DNA of 64,000 nucleotides, from positions 13,149,441-13,213,440 of the forward strand of contig NC_084607.1 in the NCBI RefSeq assembly GCF_033807715.1, given 5' to 3'. Shown piece by piece: positions 25,583 through 37,700 of this stretch. The notes beneath the pieces are model-generated. The model did no database searches and was not told where the DNA came from. It worked only from the letters and a program-made list of their open reading frames with translations. Positions within the stretch are counted from its first letter, which is position 1. Every line of letters starts with the position of its first letter. The position numbers and the translations under genes were made by a program. Source of the stretch: Cololabis saira (Eukaryota; Chordata; Actinopteri; Beloniformes; Belonidae).

Positions 25583-28500
25583 ATGGGGAGATCAAAGGTA
25601 AGCGTGCGGCCTGTGCAAGCAGGTTAGCTGAAAAAATACTAACCGATGCGAGCTTAACTGTTGATTAATGTTTTTTCGTAATAATATATATAAATAAAAT
25701 CTTAGATGGAATTCTGTTAGTGTTGTGTAGTTGGTAGCCACTTTGTAAGCAACGCTAGTGTTAAAATCAGTTTATCCGCTACAGTGACCACGTGCTTTTT
25801 CTTCCCGTCAGACCAAGCACCAGAAGAAATCCCGAGCCGTGGCCAACCATGTGGCCGAGGAGACGTACTCGTCCGTCCCCCACTCCTTCGTCTTCCATCG
25901 TGGTCAGGTCGGGAAAAACGTGGGCCAGCTCGTGCTGGACATGCGGAGAGTCATGGAGCCGTACACCGCAGAGTCCCTGAAGGTCTGATACTAATACTAC
26001 TATTACCTGAAACCACTTTACCTTAGGTGGTCGTTCGTTTTGTTTATTTCGAACATTTGTAAAAAAAAAAATAAGAAAAAAAGATAAGAAAACAAATACA
26101 GCATTCCACCACATAAAGAAAAAAACAACAACATCAAAACACATATTTCAGTTATTGTTCGAAAAGGTGTGGGGGGGAAGTATAAACTTATTTAATCCCA
26201 CCCCCTTTCCACAACTAAACATAAATGATATGTCTGTATTTACTTTTTATACTATACACTAATTTGTATAAATATATATAATTTTTACAAAAATAACCGG
26301 TTTAATACCAGATGTAATCTCTCATAAATATAATATAACTATGATATAAATATACGTATTATATTTATATCATAGTTATATTATATCTAAGTATATAAAC
26401 ATACAAAGACAACATGACGAAATAGAACACACACAGCTGGTGATCTTTAAACACAGTCTTCACTTTTATACCGCAAATAAACTATTTCTTTATATTCTGT
26501 CTTTTTTTCAGACAGTTACGATTTCTTACAAAGTTGGAACTTTGTCGGAAAAAAAGAAACAGAATATCAATCTGATAATGAAGACAATACAACTATTTCT
26601 TTATATTTCTTCTTAAATTGTTTTGTTTGTACTCCAAATTCAAACCATTCCACAGTTTAATTCCACAAACTGATACACAAAAACTTCTTTTTGTTGTACG
26701 CACAAATAAAGATTTGAAGTTTAGGTTACCCCTTAAATTATAACCCCCTTCCCTCCCAGGTGTTCGATGTAACCATCTTATACTCCTCTAGATCTTGGAA
26801 GATTTGTTTACTATATGTTCAGGTTTGAAATATTTGACACTTATTTACCATGTCTGGGCTGCTGTCTGTTATCACCCCAGGTCCGGAAAAATAACGTCTT
26901 GAAAGACTTTGTGGCCGTGGCGGGACCACTGGGAGTGACGCACTTTATGATCTTTAGCAAAACCACCACCGGTGTCAACATGGTAAGAGCTCAAACAAAA
27001 AGACCTGTTAATCATATGCTGCTGTCAATCCAATAATCCGGGTCTTGTCCTCACAGAGACTTGCTCGACTTCCCAAAGGTCCCACGCTTCACTTCAAAGT
27101 CCTCAAGGTAAATTTCTTGGAACTTTGATGAAACCTGCAACTCTTTGATGGAAATGATGGGCTCAGATGATGATAATTCAAATCTTGATTGTTAGATGAT
27201 GTTTTTCAAAGTAAACGCACTGATGTGTCCAGTCTACCTAAACCATTTATAAGATATTTTTTTCAGTTTCATGTTCAGATTCCTAACTACTACTTTTATT
27301 TTTTCAAAGTATTCTCTTGTCAAAGATGTGGTTTCATCTCTGAAGAAGCACAGGATGCACGAGCAGCAGTTCACACATCACCCACTGCTCGTCCTCAGTA
27401 ACTTTGGAGTGGAGGGAATGCACGTCAAACTCATAACCACCATGTTCCAAAACATGTTTCCTTCTATAAATGTGCAAACGGTATGTAAACCAGTGAAATT
27501 AGGTTTGGACTAAGTAAAAACCCTGGTTGGCATGATGAAAGTATAGTCTTCTGAATACATGTGACGATTTGTCAAAAGTAAACGCTTTCTGATTTCTCCA
27601 TCAAGTTATTTGGCCCCATGAAAGGTTATACCCTGAGGTCTAATAGAGATGTTTTTCAGGTGAACCTCAACAACATCAAGCGGTGCGTGCTGCTTAGTTA
27701 TGACCCGGCAACTCAGGAAATTCAATTTCGACATTAGTAAGTACATGACAACCTTTATTTTATTGATTGCAGTTGTTTTTTAAATAAAGAAAACACTTTT
27801 TGCAGCTAGGTGAAAGTGCTTTTTGTGAGAAATTAAAAAGTCTGATGTCTTTTCAAAGGTTTAATTTCAATCGAAACTGCTGTGAGTTTGGCTCAGATGA
27901 TGACAGACTTTGACTTGACTGTTCAGTGATGCATGTCCAAAGTAAACGCGCTGATGAGCCCTCACGCAGTTGACACATTTTGTCTTTATTAGCCATCAGA
28001 AATAAGACGTGATTTTTGTTCCCACCCTGCAGCAGCCTGAAGGTCGTCCCTGTGGGCATGAGCCGTGGCGTGAAGAAGCTGATGCAGGAAAGGTGTCCCA
28101 ACATGAGCAAGTTTGAGGATATCAGTGAGCTGCTGATAAAGTAAGGCTTCAAGTTACAGTTCTGTTGTGTAATGAGGGGTTTTAGATTTTCAGCTTGGCA
28201 GTTTGTGTCTGTCTGCATGATCTGATGACAAATACCGTCTGCTTTAACAACTCAGGGGAGCCAACCTTTCAGAAAGTGAAGCCGAACAAGATGGAGAGTA
28301 CAACATAACTGAACTTCCCCAGGTTTACTCCGGAAGAGGCAACATGGCATCCCAACAGAGTGCTGTCCGTTTGACTGAAGTGCGTCAGCAGAAGGAACAT
28401 AGTTTTTAAAATTCTTCAGTGATGCTTTTGAAATCATCTAAACAAAACATTACATTGTCCTCAGATTGGTCCTCGCATGACTCTGCAGCTGATGAAGATC

Positions 28501-29616
28501 CAGGAGGGGATGGGTGATGGGAATATCCTTTACCACTCCATGAGTAAGTCAGTTCCTCTAATTTGTTTCTGCTCTATGTTCAGGTGTAAATGATGACAAA
28601 AGCAGAATGACTTCTATGATGTATTTCTAAAAGTAAACGCTTACTGATTCATCTAGAGATGAGTTTGCTCCATCTCCGTTCCTGTGCAACTTGTTTGTGA
28701 GTGGAAATATGCTTTTGTCAACTATATAGTCACCAAGACGGAGGAGGAAATCCAGGAGATCCTTGAGAGGAGGGAGGCCCGGATGAAGGAGAAGGAAGAA
28801 CGGAGGAAAAAACAGGAGCAGAATATTTCTTTGAAAAAAGAAAAACAAGAAGAGCACAAGTAAGTTGGATATAAATAATATTACTTTTCTTTTTTGTCTG
28901 TGCTTGATTCTTTCCAGTGACTTCCTTTCTTCTTCTTCTTATGACAGAAAGAAGAGCCTGGAAGGTATAAAGAACAAGCAAACTAAAGAGGAGGATGACA
29001 GTGACGTGGAGGATCCAGGGCTGCAGGATGGTGAGAGGGCGACTGTTGAATCTGACGATGACAAGGAGTACTACAGACAGGCGGTGGGGGAAGAGCCAGA
29101 CGAAGGTGAATATAACTTAATGTACTGCAAACCTTTTGCTGCTTACCTTTTTTATAACCTGACTAAGTTTGTTGGTTTTTTTTGTTTCCCCATGCAGATA
29201 TGTTTCCAAAAACCAAAAAGAGGCAGTTCTCGGATAAGTCTCATGGACCATTCAAGAAGAGAAAAATGTCCCCTGGGAAATCTCCAAATGACAGAGATTC
29301 CAGATCACCAAAAAGAACAGGTCCGGGAGGCCAGCAAAGAGACAGAAAAGGGAAAGACCAACCGGGAAAAGTATGGAAGAAGTCCAAGGAGGGTGAAAAA
29401 GTATTTGGAAAGAATAGGAGCCCTGCAGGAAAAGCCTTCCGTTCAAAGAACACTGGGGAAAGGGAAAACAAATTTGGTGGCAAAAAGAAATTTGATGGAA
29501 AAAAGAAATTTGAGGGAAATAAAAATAGAGACAAATCTAAAAATCAGAGGGGTAAGTCGGGCTTCAAGAGTGGAGGAACAAAACAAGGCTTCAAACAGAG
29601 GAAGGGAAAAGGCTGA
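25583..29616 (+). CDS. ppan: Peter pan homolog, Brix-domain ribosome biogenesis factor
   Basis: Twelve exons: 25583-25597, 25812-25982, 26881-26982, 27057-27107, 27310-27480, 27660-27736, 28033-28140, 28256-28379, 28465-28543, 28730-28859, 28948-29105 and 29198-29616. They keep frame throughout and give 534 aa. The protein starts MGRSK-TKHQKKSRA. A Brix domain covers about residues 25-300 (PHSFVFHRGQVGKNVGQLV, VAGPLGVTHFMIF, LARLPKGPTLHFKV, FGPRMTLQL-type segment as IGPRMTLQLMKI). An acidic and Lys-rich coiled stretch and a very basic GK-rich tail follow, fitting nucleolar retention. Brix proteins of the Ssf1/PPAN branch act in assembly of the large ribosomal subunit. Introns 4, 5, 6 and 9 carry C/D-box snoRNAs, so transcription of this housekeeping gene also supplies the guide RNAs. 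A poly(A) signal AATAAA is at 29979-29984. The exon 2 donor (GTCTGA) is weak. Confidence 0.95.
26100..26860. repeat. LINE-tail-like and palindromic AT-rich repeat in ppan intron 2
   Basis: Most of ppan intron 2 resembles the 3' end of a non-LTR element (phrases such as TATTTAATCCCACCCCCTTT and CATTCCACAGTTTAATTCC). Inside is a perfect 26-bp inverted repeat, 26328-26353 with 26361-26386, separated by 7 bases. Confidence 0.5.
27160..27229 (+). ncRNA. C/D-box snoRNA in ppan intron 4 (SNORD105-like, copy 1)
   Basis: C box ATGATGA at 27167-27173 and D box CTGA at 27220-27223. Between them is TTTTTCAAAGTAAACGC, which is complementary over 17 nt to the vertebrate 18S segment GCGUUUACUUUGAAAAA as I remember it. 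The base at D+5 pairs with the first U after GCG, the position known in human as Um799, the SNORD105 site. Human SNORD105 and 105B also lie in PPAN introns. Confidence 0.85.
27526..27598 (+). ncRNA. C/D-box snoRNA in ppan intron 5 (SNORD105-like, copy 2)
   Basis: C box ATGATGA at 27532-27538, an internal D' (CTGA near 27551) and C'-like TGACGAT, and D box CTGA at 27589-27592. The guide AAAGTAAACGCTT is complementary to AAGCGUUUACUUU of 18S rRNA. Relative to copies 1 and 3 it is shifted by two bases, so D+5 pairs with C two bases upstream of the Um799-equivalent. Confidence 0.8.
27890..27960 (+). ncRNA. C/D-box snoRNA in ppan intron 6 (SNORD105-like, copy 3)
   Basis: C box ATGATGA at 27897-27903 and D box CTGA at 27951-27954. 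A five-base terminal stem GGCTC (27890-27894) with GAGCC (27956-27960) closes the RNA. The guide CAAAGTAAACGC has the same register as copy 1, with D+5 on the U equivalent to human U799. Confidence 0.87.
28584..28653 (+). ncRNA. C/D-box snoRNA in ppan intron 9 (SNORD105-like, copy 4)
   Basis: C box ATGATGA at 28590-28596, a C'-like TATGATG near 28615 and D box CTGA at 28644-28647. The guide AAAGTAAACGCTT matches copy 2 in sequence and register, so D+5 again falls on the C two bases upstream of the copy 1/3 target. Confidence 0.8.
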
Positions 29617-31525
29617 GCTGCCTTTTCACAGCAGACTGTTTTTGGACTTTTGTTGCAGGAGGTGGCACTGAGTTACCTACGACGTCAACTCGTGCAGACT
29701 TCTGCTCTCTTGTGGCATTTTGTCAATATTTATGAGGACAGTTGGACAAAAGATTCACAAGTTGTCAATGGATAAGGACGTGTTCACGACATGTCCCCCC
29801 TTTTTTTGTCAGAATTATAGTTGCAGACCTCAGAACAAATAAATGCCCGTTTCTGCAATTCAGCCTTAAGTTTCGTGGTGGGAATTCCGTTTTTTTTTTT
29901 TTTCTTTTGTTTGTACTTCATCGGTCATGTACAGATGTTATTTTCATACATGGATCTTTCACTTTAAGATTGTACTTAAATAAATAAGATTGTCATTTAA
30001 TAATTTCTGGTTCTTTGAGTTGAAAAAAAATGAAAATTTTAAAAACTCTTGGCAGCCTATTAAAATGAACATTGGAATACAATTTTTTTTTTTTTAGTTC
30101 CTGTTAAGTTTAGTATTTGAGACAGTCGCTGAGTATTCGACTGAGCTTGTCTGGGGCCATTCAGAAATCTTAATACTGATGCTGCCGATCAAATGCACTG
30201 CTATGCTTATGTTTTTCTCAGCTTAAAATTGTGTTTTCCTCAATTAAGTCAGTTTGAATAAAAGCATCTAATTGTACTGTAATTACACATTTTTATGGCA
30301 CCTATTTATAACAAGTCATCCCAAAGCATTCAAAATCAGAAAACGGATTCAGTGCAATTCCCCTTAAATACTCCAATATCATAGTATTTATACCAAACCA
30401 GTAAAATGCTATTTTGAAAAGTAGCCAAAAAAACAAGATTGGATCTGTTCAGTTCAATGTGATTACCCCCTTTCTGAGCATGCACCACGTTGAGGGGAAC
30501 AGAACTGTTCAGCAGCTAGACTCAAGCAGAACCAGTCACAAAGGGCAGCCATCTGCTTCAACTGGCTGAGAGTGGAGTTGATGGGACAGATGTGCCAAAA
30601 AAGGCCATCAAACCTGGTTATAGAAAATAAAGGATAAATACAATGTACTAAATTTCTGAAACAGCATTTTAAACCTTTTCCACAGGAATAGGCAGTAACA
30701 TTAGCTTCTTTAAGATAACTACTGATGTCTTTCCCCATTGGTGTCATTCTACATGAATACTTCAGAAAGGTGCTATTAAAAATGACTGTTAATCCAAGTG
30801 CTCACATCTGCTGATGCTCAATCAGGTTAGCAGCAGCAGAGGTGGCTGTGGCCCAGGTCGTCTGTTCGATACCAGCTCTCCATGGCAAGGCACTCGCAGT
30901 CACAGTCTTAAGCCTGGCTAAGTAGGAAGGGTTGTGTCAAGAAAAGCACTTTTAAAAGCTTTTTATTTTTTTTATTTTACATTTTCATTGTAGCAAGAGA
31001 AATATATTCTACGTTTACGGCCAGGCTCACCCACGACAGACTGCAATTAAAAATAAACTGTAAAAATCAGCTTTGACGCATCTCATGACTCATCTTTGTA
31101 CGCAGTCCCTGCCATATGAACTACGGTGTTTAGGTCCATTTTACAAATGCAATCGTTGGTGTAACAAGGATTTGCTTCTTCAAATTGTGAAATGCATGTT
31201 AGTGGTATGAGGAAATGACTCACAGATCCATGTCAACCCTCCACGTCTCTCACTTGTGTCAAAGGATGAGACAGTTCTGATCGCTGATGAGCGTCTCGTG
31301 TTTTCTTAACGGTTTTCACTGAAGAAATTACCTCTTAGTTTATCAGAACTTGCCTGCATGCCTGCCTTTGGTAAGCTAACGTTAATGATCTTATTTCTGC
31401 TTTTCAAAATCATAAATAGAATCTGTAACTGTTAATCAAACCTGCCTCAAAATTAATATTACTTGTTACAATTAGCTTGCTTTCTAGGTACAGGTATTGC
31501 AAACTAAGTTGGAGCTGAAGCCAGG
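29617..31525. other. ppan to p2ry11 interval
   Basis: The interval holds the ppan 3' UTR with AATAAA at 29979-29984, AT-rich sequence, and a possible decayed tRNA-derived SINE near 30830-30950 (box-B-like GTTCGATACC). A good splice acceptor ends at 31487, 38 nt upstream of the p2ry11 start codon. It implies a 5' non-coding exon or read-through splicing from ppan. Confidence 0.55.
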
Positions 31526-32464
31526 ATGGCCTTCAACGTCTCTGCGTGTGAGAGGTTTCAGATCGGTTTGCTGCCTGCTATGTACAGCGTTGAGTTCGTC
31601 GTGGCCCTTGCAGGAAACCTGTTCGCCCTGCGGCTGCTGCTGCTCAGAGAAAGAGGGAACTGGCACTCTGGCGTTGTCCTGTCCTGCAACTTGGCCATCA
31701 GTGACCTGCTGTACATCCTCACCCTGCCCCTGCTGATCGTTTACTATTCACTGGGGAAACACTGGATGTTCGGGGACACCATGTGTAAGATCGAGAGGTT
31801 TCTTTTCACCCTAAACTTATACGTGAGCATCTTCTTTGTCATGGCGATAAGTGTGAACCGATGTGTGGCCCTTGTGTGGCCATTTTTTACTCGCTCAAAG
31901 GTGGAGCCTGCACACATTAAGGCCATTAGTGTCGTCATATGGATTGTTGTCGGAGTGATTTCCTGCCCAGTGCTTAAATTTGCTTCTGTTTGTCATCATG
32001 AGTACAATAACCAGACCCTGTGCGTGTCCTTCTGTGACAGGATCTCTAATGATGCAAAGCCTCACTTCACTTACAAACTATTTCTGACTGTGTTTGGGTG
32101 TCTTGTTCCCTTTTTGGTTACTTTCATTTCTTACTGTGTGGTGGTACGGGTAGTGTGGCAAAGTGTTAGTATCACAATTCTTGAAAAACGCAAGATCGGC
32201 CTTCTAGTCATGTCAGTGATTCTGCTTTACGCAATTTCCTTTGTGCCTTATCATGTTTCGCAAACTTATCTCCTGTATCTGAGAGTCCACAATCCTCTCA
32301 ACTCTGTGTGCTGGGTCTACAAAATGTACCAAGTCTCCAAAGGACTGGCAACCCTGAACATGTGCATCCATCCCATCCTCTACATGGCTGTGTTTGACAG
32401 CATAAGAGTGGCATGTTGTGGCAAGACCTCAGAGGACAACACGAGGGTGCAAATGAGGAAGTAG
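31526..32464 (+). CDS. p2ry11: P2Y11-like nucleotide receptor (class A GPCR)
   Basis: A single coding exon of 312 aa with seven hydrophobic segments. N-glycosylation sites are N4-V-S and N162-Q-T. TM1 has GN at 30-31, TM2 has NLAISD at 55-60, Cys87 is the conserved TM3 cysteine, and TM3 ends S-V-N-R (109-112) in place of DRY, as in P2Y11. ERFLFTLNL and the WPFFTRS loop also match P2Y11. TM6 has FVPYH with His243, and TM7 has QVSKG (269-273) and HPILYM. P2Y11 receptors respond to extracellular ATP and couple to Gq and Gs. The position just downstream of ppan on the same strand is that of human P2RY11. Oddity: the TM6 basic residue thought to contact phosphate (HxxR) is Gln246. AATAAA lies at 32590-32595. 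Chosen start is the first ATG after the acceptor at 31487. Confidence 0.85.
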   Translation: MAFNVSACERFQIGLLPAMYSVEFVVALAGNLFALRLLLLRERGNWHSGVVLSCNLAISDLLYILTLPLLIVYYSLGKHWMFGDTMCKIERFLFTLNLYVSIFFVMAISVNRCVALVWPFFTRSKVEPAHIKAISVVIWIVVGVISCPVLKFASVCHHEYNNQTLCVSFCDRISNDAKPHFTYKLFLTVFGCLVPFLVTFISYCVVVRVVWQSVSITILEKRKIGLLVMSVILLYAISFVPYHVSQTYLLYLRVHNPLNSVCWVYKMYQVSKGLATLNMCIHPILYMAVFDSIRVACCGKTSEDNTRVQMRK

Positions 32465-34079
32465 AGCTGCCGCTCAGTGGTTTGGTGTAAAATACATCCT
32501 CTTTTCATCTCATCTTTGATTTCCAAAAATGTAAAATGTCTTATTTTCAATGAATAATGTTCTGTTATGTCACATTTGAAACAGTCTACAATAAAGATGT
32601 ATTTGATGATATCTCACTCAGAGCAGGAAAAATAATATTTGAAAAATGTTATTCTCTATTCACAAATACAATATATTTAATATCAGTCTTGTATATTATC
32701 CTCATCAAAAAATGCATATATTATAATACATAATATATTAGAAATGTCTGTGTATGTTCAACATATTACAAAGTCGTTAACATTTACTTCAGTTTGCTAT
32801 ATTCTGGTTCTTTTGAATAAAAAAAAAAGTACTGCATCAAAAGCTTAACTTGACTTTAGCTAACTGTATTGTCCGAATAAATATTCTAATAAATAATAAT
32901 TTTTTTAGTCAGTATATATTAAAACACACGCCGAAATTTGTCCCCTGCTTTTAACCCATCACTAGTTAGACTAGGAACGGTGGGCTGCCATTATTCCAGC
33001 GCCCCGGGAAGCAATCAGGGTAAAAGGCCTTGCTCAAGGGCCCAAAGTAGTTTATTTTGGTTGCCACTTTGGGCCCCTGAGCAAATGTAGTAGAGGGAGA
33101 CTGCAACTAACTCAACTGACAGCAGCAACAGGCCTAATATTTTAAGTCACTTTATAAAATAACTGGTTTTATTTATAAATCAGAAACACGCCTCTAATCA
33201 TAGGCTTATAAAAATACACATTTAATGAATGCATCATACTTATAAGTGAGTATGGCTAATTTAACACCCCCACCCTCACATAAACCCCAAGGAAATGCCT
33301 CACCTCAGTTTTCATCCTATGTTTTTATTCCCCACAAGGATAACTTTTTCTTGATCGTACAACACCGTTGGACTTCCATGTCCTCACTGGAATGATGGTA
33401 CCTGTCAATTTCAATGTCATTCCCACCATAGCTGTCGGTGTACGTAGCTCCCAGCGTGATGATTTAGTCCTACAATTTTGACTTGATTATTACACAAAAA
33501 CATGAGCCAAAGCTTATCTTTACGACTCATCTCATTCTTTTATTTATCTTACATTTATTTTTAAGCATACAAGTTATAAAGATATTTCATTTTAATTCCA
33601 CCCAGAAGAGGCAGAACAGTTGGCTTTGGCGCCCCCTAGTGGCTGTGAAGTTCATGTTTTCGCATCCATACAAGCTACAGCAAGAAACGATTCTGAACAG
33701 CATCATTACTATATCTTTCACGGGTTAATCTTAGGTTTTTTAATCCTCAACTCCAATCACTTGGCAGCAATGATAGATACCTTTAGTGAGATGATATTTC
33801 TAGATGTAGGTCTGACAAAACAGGCTATATTTCTTTTCTTTCTATTCTTGTCTACTGCCCATTGCAGTCTCTCTCTTTTTTTTTATAAAACACCATTACA
33901 TGTTTTTTTTTAATGTAATGTTCCTCCAACTGCTGCACCAGTAAAGTGAAACAGGAGGTCATAAAGTCTTAAGTGTAGCTCAAAAGCAAAATTTTGAGCT
34001 ACAGATGGAAAAATCTGCTTCAAAGTTTTCACCTGACTTGCAATTTCTTTGATTTTCACCAGAGTATAGCTCATTAGCA

Positions 34080-34193
<114 letters not shown>

Positions 34194-34649
34194 CACAATC
34201 ATATGTTGTAACAATGCACCTTTCAACAACTATGTCTACCTCATACTGCTGCACCTTTCACTTAAAAAAAATTGTATATATGTTAATAAGAGCTGTCATT
34301 TGTCTATACTGTACAGTGAGCGAAAATAACCGAGTCAAATTCCCTGTCTTGTTTGACCTGACTTGGTCAATAAACCTGATTCTGATTCTGATTCTAGTTC
34401 TTTTTAACTAGTGTATTTCTGTCTTTAATTATTCACTCTACTTTGAAACTCTTTTGTTTTAATGCATTTCTAAATGTTTGTATGTAGTGCACTTTGAATT
34501 GTCTCGTCTATGAAATGTGCTATACAAATAAACTAGTCTTTCCTTGGCTACAAATCACTATCAACTCCACACCCTTAACCGGTGCGACATGCTTGGACTC
34601 TTATTGTGAAGAGAAAAAGGTTTGACGTAGAACATGCTTTTATTCTGAA

Positions 34650-34714
34650 GTTTGAGTTCCGGAAGTGCCCTGTCGGCGCGGCGTGCTACTCTTGAAGCTA
34701 AGCTAGCCGGGAGG
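34650..34714 (+). promoter_or_regulatory. eif3g proximal promoter / 5' UTR
   Basis: An ETS-type motif CCGGAAGTG lies at 34659-34667, about 50 bp upstream of the start codon, in GC-rich surroundings. This is the usual arrangement for TATA-less housekeeping promoters. The transcription start itself cannot be fixed from sequence. Confidence 0.55.
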
Positions 34715-37700
34715 ATGCCGTCGATTGAGTACGACGAGTAAGTGTGTCATAGTAAAGGTTTGCTCTTTTCTGCATGTCCCGAATGTTTTTATTTCTTGAT
34801 TTAATATTGAATCCCGTCTCTGTCCTTCAGCTCGAAGCCCAGCTGGGCCGACCAGGTCGAAGAAGAAGGAGATGAAGGTACAGAACCTGTTAGCATTTGC
34901 AGCTAATGCGAGCAGATGTCTTACAGTTTGTTGCCCGGATAAAGAGGCCGGCTTCCACGTGGTGACCTGGTATTATTATGATCTGAAAATATACCTCTAC
35001 TTCATTTCCCAATACACTTATTATACGGACATGTTCCATAGTTTAATTGATCGCCATGAACATTATATTTTCTGGGGAAATATGACATCGACATTTTTTC
35101 ACATGTTGCCTACGTCACTGTCCACGCCTCTTCCAGTAATAAAATAAAATAACTATTTCCAAAAGCTGCCATTGTAAAGCAAGCCCTAAGTAAATAAATG
35201 TACTCGAGTTGTAAAAAAAAAAAAAATCAGGGGGGATGGTGGATTTTATCATATGGGGACAGATAATTTGTGCTGATTACAAATAATATAATATATTACA
35301 AATAATAGCACTGACCAAAACACCTGCAGAAATACTGCAGGAGTAAAATGTTGAATCCAATTAAATGCAGCCTTCTGTAAGCTTTAAATATCCACTGGGC
35401 TTACATCAAATACATCAAAACACAAAAATAAAAACAGTTTTCTGAACTTATCAATATGACTCTGTCCTTCACAGGATAAGTACAATGGATCACTGCAAAA
35501 CTCAAAATCTTAACAAGAATATTTGTCTTTTTTCTAGTTAAAATGTCTCATTTTAGTAAAGAAATCTCATTACACTTAAAACAAGACTCATCACTGGAAA
35601 AAACAACAATTTTCACCTGTTTCAAGTAGATTTTCACTTGAAATAAGTAGAAAAATCTGCCAGTGGAACAAGATTTTTTTGCTTGTAATAATAATAAGAT
35701 AAATCTTGTCCCACTGGCAGATTTTCCTACTTGTTTCAAGTGAAAATTTACTCGAAATAGGTGAACATTGTCAAATAAGTTATTTTTCTGGTGATGACTC
35801 TAAATGTTGAAATAGCAGTAATACCACATTCATTGATGAAATGACATAAGGGATGGGAAGGAGGGATGGCAGTTTTACAGGGGGGATTATTTTGACCGTT
35901 TTTATTTCAGGGGGGATGCCATCCCCCCTCATCCCTCCTCAACTCGAGTACTGACTATGACTGTCTATTTAGTTTACTAACATACTTATTCATATGTTTT
36001 TTTAAACAGGCACACTACCATCTCCGAAGGAAACCATCAAAGGAAACATTAAAACACTCACAGAGTATAAAATAGAGGATGATGGGAAGAAGTTCAAGGT
36101 AATTATATCATCAAAGCTTTTGTGTTGCTCTTATGATGCATTCAACATGTCATCTAAATCTTTTCTAATTTATGTATTGAATTGCTGTTCACCGAATAGA
36201 CTGATCACTACTTGAAATATTTTCTGTTTCTTAGCAAACAAACTTACCTATGAAACTAATTATACTGATAAATATGCTGTTTTGTTCTCTAGATAGTGCG
36301 GACCTTCAAGATTGAGAACAGGAAAGCCTCAAAAGCTGTTGCCAGAAGAAAGGTATGTACTTGCTGTTTTTAAATTAGTAATACTTCTAGTAAAGTCCAT
36401 TTTCATGCATCATTTAACACGTTCCTTTCAGAACTGGAAGAAATTTGGCAACTCTGAGTATGATGCAGCAGGTCCAAATGTTGCCACCACCACAGTCAGT
36501 GATGATGTCTTCATGACTTTCATCTCCAGCAAAGAGGTAGGGACGTCTTGTGCGCAGTAAAGATTATTTCTGTTTTATTAGTCGCCGAATGCCTGTAAAG
36601 TATCCCTAACTGTTCTATTGGTTTGGACTATAATTGCCTTTTACAGGACTTGAATGCCCAAGACCAGGATGAGGATCCCATGAACAAACTTAAAGGACAG
36701 AAGATTGTGTCTTGTCGTATTTGCAAAGGCGACCATTGGACCACCCGTTGTCCATACAAGGACACCCTGGGTCCTATGCAGAAAGAGCTGGCTGAACAGC
36801 TGGGGCTCTCAACAGGAGACAAGGACAAGCCTGCAGGCTCTGGTACCATCTGCTCACTTTTCTCATAATCAAACTTTCAGCTGTTTAGATACCGTTTAGA
36901 TGTACCTAAAGTTTCTACCAATAATAATGCTTGCCATTCCTTTTGTACACAAGCTGGAGAACCGGAGCCTGCGCAGCCTGCACAAAGCAAGACTGGGAAA
37001 TATGTGCCCCCAAGCCTGCGGGACGGAGCCACGCGAAGAGGGGAGTCCATGCAGCCTAACCGCAGAGGTAAATGTCTTATTTTTTATGCTTAATTTCTCT
37101 AAATGTAAAGTTGTGCCATGCCAAGAGGAGTGCTTTGTATAAACGTTGTGTGATTGTACTCAACAGCTGATGACAATGCTACCATTCGTGTGACCAACCT
37201 GTCTGAGGACACCCGCGAGACAGACTTGCAGGAACTCTTCAGGCCCTTTGGCTCCATCTCAAGGATCTATCTGGCCAAGGACAAGAATACTGGACAGTCA
37301 AAGGTTGGTGCTCATCTTGAAATCAATCAATCAATCAATATTTATTTATGAAGCCCTTTACAACACACAGGGTGACCAAAGTGCTTTCCATTAAAATCCA
37401 CATTAAAACAAAATAATTTAAAAACGACATAATCAAACCATTAAAATTAAATGAAGAATATTTCACATCAATATTGTGTATTAAAAGCCAGTCTAAATAA
37501 CCAGGTTTTCAGTCTGGATTTAAAAACCCCAAAGTCAGTGATGGTGCGCATTTCTGGGGGCAGCTTATTCCAGAGTCTGGGTCCAGCAACCGAGAAGGCC
37601 CGATCACCCCAGAGTTTAGTCCTTGTTCTAGATACTTCCAGCAGGAGCCTATTTGAGGACCGTAGGCCTCTAGTGGAGTTCTGAACACGCACTTGTTCAC

